Source: JANNHK01 sp031404355 (GTDB lineage: Bacteria; Actinomycetota; Acidimicrobiia; IMCC26256; PALSA-610). From it: a stretch of DNA of 13,267 nt. Of the stretch, positions 13,232 to 13,267 are shown piece after piece. The position numbers and the translations under genes are program-made. The stretch's first letter is position 1. Each line of letters opens with the position of its first letter. The stretch covers positions 1 through 13,267 of the forward strand of contig JANNHK010000102.1 in NCBI GenBank assembly GCA_031404355.1. The letters run 5' to 3'. Under the pieces are notes generated by a model. It had not been told where the DNA came from. It saw only the letters and a list, made by a program, of their open reading frames with translations, and made no database searches.

Positions 13232-13267
13232 CGCCGGCGCAGGCCACCTGTCTCGCCGATGCACTCG

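Overview
The window is a high-GC bacterial chromosome fragment with densely packed genes, GTG starts and almost no TTA codons. It most resembles Actinomycetota. The actinobacterial-style FtsH with a Pro-rich N-terminus, the pmm/Trm112-like/PGI-PMI neighbourhood and the bifunctional SIS isomerase all fit; an Acidimicrobiia-like lineage is only a guess. There are no rRNA or tRNA genes, no CRISPR array and no phage genes.

Layout. Positions 1-298 (minus) hold the 5' end of an IS3-family transposase orfA and the probable IS terminus; orfA runs off the window edge. Positions 299-343 hold a short foreign segment that looks like one half of an integron attC site. It joins a 3'-truncated sahH (S-adenosylhomocysteine hydrolase, 296-1420, minus). 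After a 208-bp divergent intergenic region comes a plus-strand nitrilase (1629-2519), convergent with a long minus-strand gene train. In transcription order (10597 down to 2526) the train is: a small zinc-ribbon protein, a 997-residue membrane protein (probable GT-C-type glycosyltransferase or relative), phosphomannomutase/phosphoglucomutase, a Trm112-like small protein, bifunctional phosphoglucose/phosphomannose isomerase, a PLP-dependent decarboxylase and an alpha/beta hydrolase. On the right, a CPBP-family membrane protease (minus) is divergent from ftsH (plus), which is cut short near the window end.

How the genes fit together. The isomerase (Fru-6-P/Glc-6-P/Man-6-P) and the mutase (Man-6-P to Man-1-P, Glc-6-P to Glc-1-P) supply activated-sugar precursors. 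The large membrane protein upstream is a plausible consumer of a lipid-linked sugar in surface glycan assembly; this last link is inference. The decarboxylase, hydrolase and nitrilase look like a small-molecule metabolic appendix whose substrates cannot be read from sequence. FtsH and the CPBP protease are both membrane proteases in divergent orientation.

Main oddities: (i) both terminal housekeeping genes, sahH and ftsH, lose family homology abruptly near the window edges, sahH at an attC-like/IS junction; (ii) a chain of overlapping mini-ORFs (ATGA overlaps) leads into ftsH; (iii) a 14-bp tandem duplication lies across a stop/start junction; (iv) small perfect hairpins sit at the stop codons of three operon genes; (v) the membrane protein ends in a repeat-built acidic tail; (vi) the Trm112-like protein lacks most zinc ligands. 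I did not find a convincing new defence or mobile system; the core of the window is ordinary chromosome.
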